Source: JAVBLT01 sp031553315 (GTDB taxonomy: Bacteria > Verrucomicrobiota > Kiritimatiellia > RFP12 > DVOR01). From it: 6,536 bases of DNA. Both the position numbers and the translations under genes were made by a program. Where the stretch lies: contig JAVBLT010000012.1 of assembly GCA_031553315.1 (NCBI GenBank), positions 1 through 6,536 on the forward strand. The letters run 5' to 3'. The notes beneath the pieces are model-generated. The model made no database searches. It saw only the letters and a program-made list of their open reading frames with translations, and was not told the DNA's origin. Shown one piece after another: positions 4,840 to 6,536 of the stretch (positions within the stretch are counted from its first letter, which is position 1; every line of letters begins with the position of its first letter).

Positions 4840-5528
4840 AACCCATCAGCCCGGAAGAAATCGCCGCGGAAGCCGACCGCCTCCGCCCCGACTACGAGAC
4901 CTACGTGCGCGCCGCCGGCGCAGAACCCGACCCCGCCCAGCTTCTCGACTGGGCCCGCGAAAACATCCTTGAGCGCCGCATCATCGAAACCGAAGCCCAG
5001 GCGCGCGGCATCACCCCCGAAGACCGCGTGAAAGAACTCCAGGCCGCCGCTCCCGAGCCCTCCCTCGACGAAGCCCGGGCCTACTTCCGCGCCCACCCCG
5101 AGGAATTCACCCACCCCGAGCGCGTCCGCGCCCGCCACATCGTCCGCCACCGCGAGAGCCACACCGCCGCCGAAGCCACCGTGGAGCTCCTCAACCTGCG
5201 CAAACAGCTCACCGCCGGCACCCTCGCCTGGGATGCCGCCGTGCAGGCCCACTCCGATTGCTCCACCGCCTCAGATCTCGGCTGGTTCGCCCGCGGCCAA
5301 ATGGTTCAGGCGTTTGAAGACGCCGCCTTCGCCCTCCCCGAAAACACCGTCAGCGACGTCATCGAAACCCCCTTCGGCTGGCACCTCATCGAGGTCCTCG
5401 CCCACCGCCCTCCCGAGCCCGCTCTCTTCGAAGAGACCCGCGATTTCATCCTCGAGCGCCTGCGCGACGAGCGCCGCCAAGCCGCCCTCGAAACCTACCT
5501 CGACCAGCGAAAAGACGAAATTCGCTAG
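4836..5528 (+). CDS. Cytoplasmic parvulin-type (PpiC/SurA-like) peptidyl-prolyl cis-trans isomerase
   Basis: The 230-residue protein has an N-terminal helical region (1-90; includes LLDWARENILERRIIETEAQ, 36-55, and the SurA-like spacer AYFRAHPEEFTHPERVRARH, 82-101). A parvulin domain follows at about 95-190, with RARHIVRH (98-105), SDLGWFARGQMVQAFEDAAF (146-165) and TPFGWHLIEVL (178-188). A basic/acidic helix closes it. The order resembles PpiC- and NifM-like foldases. It starts MKPISPEE with no signal peptide or membrane helix, so it should act in the cytoplasm, unlike SurA or PrsA. It is translationally coupled to the fumarase-type gene by a 4-bp overlap, which suggests that it may help that subunit or its complex fold. 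That is inference only. The stop TAG (5526-5528) coincides with the left edge of a MITE-like element, and without the element the stop would be TAA. Confidence 0.9.
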   Translation: MKPISPEEIAAEADRLRPDYETYVRAAGAEPDPAQLLDWARENILERRIIETEAQARGITPEDRVKELQAAAPEPSLDEARAYFRAHPEEFTHPERVRARHIVRHRESHTAAEATVELLNLRKQLTAGTLAWDAAVQAHSDCSTASDLGWFARGQMVQAFEDAAFALPENTVSDVIETPFGWHLIEVLAHRPPEPALFEETRDFILERLRDERRQAALETYLDQRKDEIR

Positions 5529-5690
5529 AGCAATTTTCAAATGAGAATTCCTGATTTTATGAAAGCGATTTTTCTTTTTGACGAACCCTTGAAAGGGAAG
5601 CGTAGCAGCGCTACGACGACCTGAAAAGGGGGATGTTCAAAAAGAAAATGCGCCGAAGAAAATAGGAACGCTCAATTGAAAATTGCTCTA
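5526..5690. mobile_element. MITE-like palindromic element with TA target duplication
   Basis: The element proper (5528-5688, 161 bp) has perfect 13-bp terminal inverted repeats, GAGCAATTTTCAA and TTGAAAATTGCTC, each flanked by TA (5526-5527 and 5689-5690). Inside the ends, further matching blocks continue the palindrome: TGAG/CTCA, TTCCT (5548-5552)/AGGAA (5664-5668), and TTTTCTTTTTG (5570-5580)/CAAAAAGAAAA (5638-5648). At the centre are CCCTT/AAGGG and a CGTAGC-AGC-GCTACG hairpin (5601-5615). It has no coding capacity. A TA duplication and short terminal repeats are typical of elements moved by IS630/Tc1-mariner transposases, which is the likely but unproven source. As RNA it would fold into one long hairpin at the 3' end of the parvulin message. 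Confidence 0.85.
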
Positions 5691-5735
5691 ATCAGCGCTT
5701 CCTTAACATGCTCTAACCCCATTCGAAACGTACCC

Positions 5736-5767
5736 AAAAAAAGCCCGCCGTATTTTACGGCGGGCTT
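5736..5767 (-). terminator. Intrinsic terminator of the PEP-CTERM-like gene, possibly bidirectional
   Basis: AAGCCCGCCGTA (5741-5752) and TACGGCGGGCTT (5756-5767) are a perfect 12-bp stem with a TTT loop. On the minus strand the stem is followed by seven U (complement of 5742-5736), placed 33 bp after the stop of the secreted-protein gene. On the plus strand it is followed by a T-rich stretch (ACTCTTTTTCTTT), so it may also end transcripts from the converging operon. Confidence 0.93.
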
Positions 5768-5799
5768 ACTCTTTTTCTTTATTCTCTTACACCACCCGA

Positions 5800-6441
5800 T
5801 TATTTGCGGGCGCGGCGGCGGAGGCCGAGAACCCCCGCGCCAATCAAAGCTGAGGCAAGCACGCCGGGAAGGGGCTGACCGTTGGGGCCGCCGGGCGCCT
5901 GGCTGGAGACGGAAATCGCGTAGATGGCGTCGGCCCGGTCGTTGTAGTTCTGGGTGTAGCCTTCCACGAAGAAGCCGATGTAGAGCACGCCGTCGGCCAT
6001 CGCGGTCGAGACGTTGGTCCCCGTGGTGCTGCCGTTGGTGCCGGGGGTGCTGTAAATCGTGGTCTCGCCGTTGGAGATGGAAAAGCCCACTTTGTCGACC
6101 CCCGCCTGCATCATCTGCGAGAAGGTGCCCGAACCCATCGCGGATTCCACGCTGAAGGTCTCGAGGATGTTGTTCTCGGCGTCGAGCGTGTACATGCTCA
6201 AGGTGATGTCGCCCCAGGTGGAGAGGTCGCGCTTGCCGTTGTTGTTCTCGCCCACGCCCATGTATTCGTACGACACATAGGAATCGGTGTAGAACACCAC
6301 GCTGTTTTGGACGCCGTGAATGCCGCCCGCGCGGTCCACATGGGCCTCGCCTTTGCCTTGATCGCCCTTGTTGTGGGTGATGTTGGCCTGAGCGGCCACA
6401 GTCGTCAGAATCGCACTCAACACAAACACTGTCTTTTTCAT
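5800..6441 (-). CDS. Secreted protein with a PEP-CTERM-like C-terminal sorting tail
   Basis: The 213-residue product begins MKKTVFVLSAILTTVAAQA, a clear Sec signal peptide with likely cleavage after Ala19. The C-terminus has QPLPG (189-193), a short hydrophobic segment VLASALIGAGVLGL (194-207) and the basic end RRRARK (208-213). That is the three-part layout of PEP-CTERM sorting signals, with PLPG in place of the usual PEP. In that system an exosortase cuts near the Pro motif and moves the protein to the outer surface or matrix. The middle is rich in Gly, Ser, Thr, Asn and Asp with alternating beta-like stretches (VVFYTDSYVSYEY, TLSMYTL, ADGVLYIGFFVEGY), and I recognise no domain. Start ATG 6441 is chosen over an upstream in-frame ATG (6480) because AAAGGAG lies about 9 nt before it and the signal peptide begins there. 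It is a single gene with its own promoter and terminator. Confidence 0.85.
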   Translation of the reverse strand: MKKTVFVLSAILTTVAAQANITHNKGDQGKGEAHVDRAGGIHGVQNSVVFYTDSYVSYEYMGVGENNNGKRDLSTWGDITLSMYTLDAENNILETFSVESAMGSGTFSQMMQAGVDKVGFSISNGETTIYSTPGTNGSTTGTNVSTAMADGVLYIGFFVEGYTQNYNDRADAIYAISVSSQAPGGPNGQPLPGVLASALIGAGVLGLRRRARK

Positions 6442-6478
6442 AATCGCAAACTCCTTTTGTTCTCTTGAACTGCGGCAC

Positions 6479-6508
6479 ACTATACCAAACGCTTGTCACA
6501 TTCGTCAA
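6479..6508 (-). promoter_or_regulatory. Near-consensus sigma70-type promoter of the PEP-CTERM-like gene
   Basis: On the minus strand, TTGACG (6508-6503) and TATAGT (6484-6479) are separated by 18 bases, each matching consensus 5/6, with a very A/T-rich stretch upstream (6512-6536) like an UP element. A start near 6472 gives a leader of about 30 nt with the ribosome site AAAGGAG in it. A small inverted pair TTGTC/GACAA brackets the -35 (6493-6515) and could be an operator, though 5-bp arms are weak evidence. Confidence 0.75.
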
Positions 6509-6536
6509 TAGACAAATTCAATTATTTTTTATTTTT

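Noticed and set aside
6442..6480. Upstream start (ATG 6480) for the secreted protein
   Set aside because: It overlaps the -10 element, lacks a ribosome site and would put 13 polar residues before the signal peptide.
1..6536. CRISPR array, tRNA or rRNA genes
   Set aside because: No regularly spaced repeats and no cloverleaf or rRNA-like sequence were seen on reading both strands.

Overview
The window looks like a chromosomal segment of a GC-rich, Gram-negative-type bacterium. A verrucomicrobial, kiritimatiellal or lentisphaeral (PVC group) host is my best guess. It rests on a PEP-CTERM-like surface protein, a partner-switching regulator with divergent domains, and a lone class I fumarase beta subunit next to a cytoplasmic parvulin. 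It is an inference from gene content, not a taxonomic assignment.

Layout. Positions 1-830 are a graveyard of mobile DNA. It holds the tail of a DDE-type transposase (1-111), a perfect 31-bp inverted repeat (158-238), and a decayed IS110-family transposase (239-794) whose first catalytic motif is lost exactly at the repeat and whose middle is missing. A short hairpin (800-828) follows. On the minus strand, rpsT (ribosomal protein bS20) and lipB (octanoyltransferase) form a two-gene unit (1881 down to 947) driven by a promoter at about 1923-1952. On the plus strand, diverging from it, a second promoter (2063-2091) drives a STAS-domain protein (2135-2476) and a large membrane-anchored PAS / PP2C phosphatase / HATPase protein (2500-4212). 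These two look like a complete partner-switching pair, similar in logic to HsbA/HsbR. After a 60-bp gap with a repeated TTGACGGT motif come a fumarase/tartrate-dehydratase beta-type subunit (4273-4839) and, overlapping it by 4 bp, a parvulin-type peptidyl-prolyl isomerase without a signal peptide (4836-5528).

The parvulin gene ends inside a 161-bp MITE-like palindrome (5528-5688) flanked by TA duplications. Removing the element restores a TAA stop, so it seems to have inserted into the stop codon itself. A strong intrinsic terminator (5736-5767) serves the converging minus-strand gene, which encodes a secreted PEP-CTERM-like protein (6441 down to 5800) with a near-consensus promoter at 6479-6508.

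The points most worth pursuing are the regulator whose phosphatase domain lacks two expected metal-binding aspartates, the orphan fumarase beta plus parvulin pair, the MITE in a stop codon, and the perfect inverted repeat fused to the IS110 relic.
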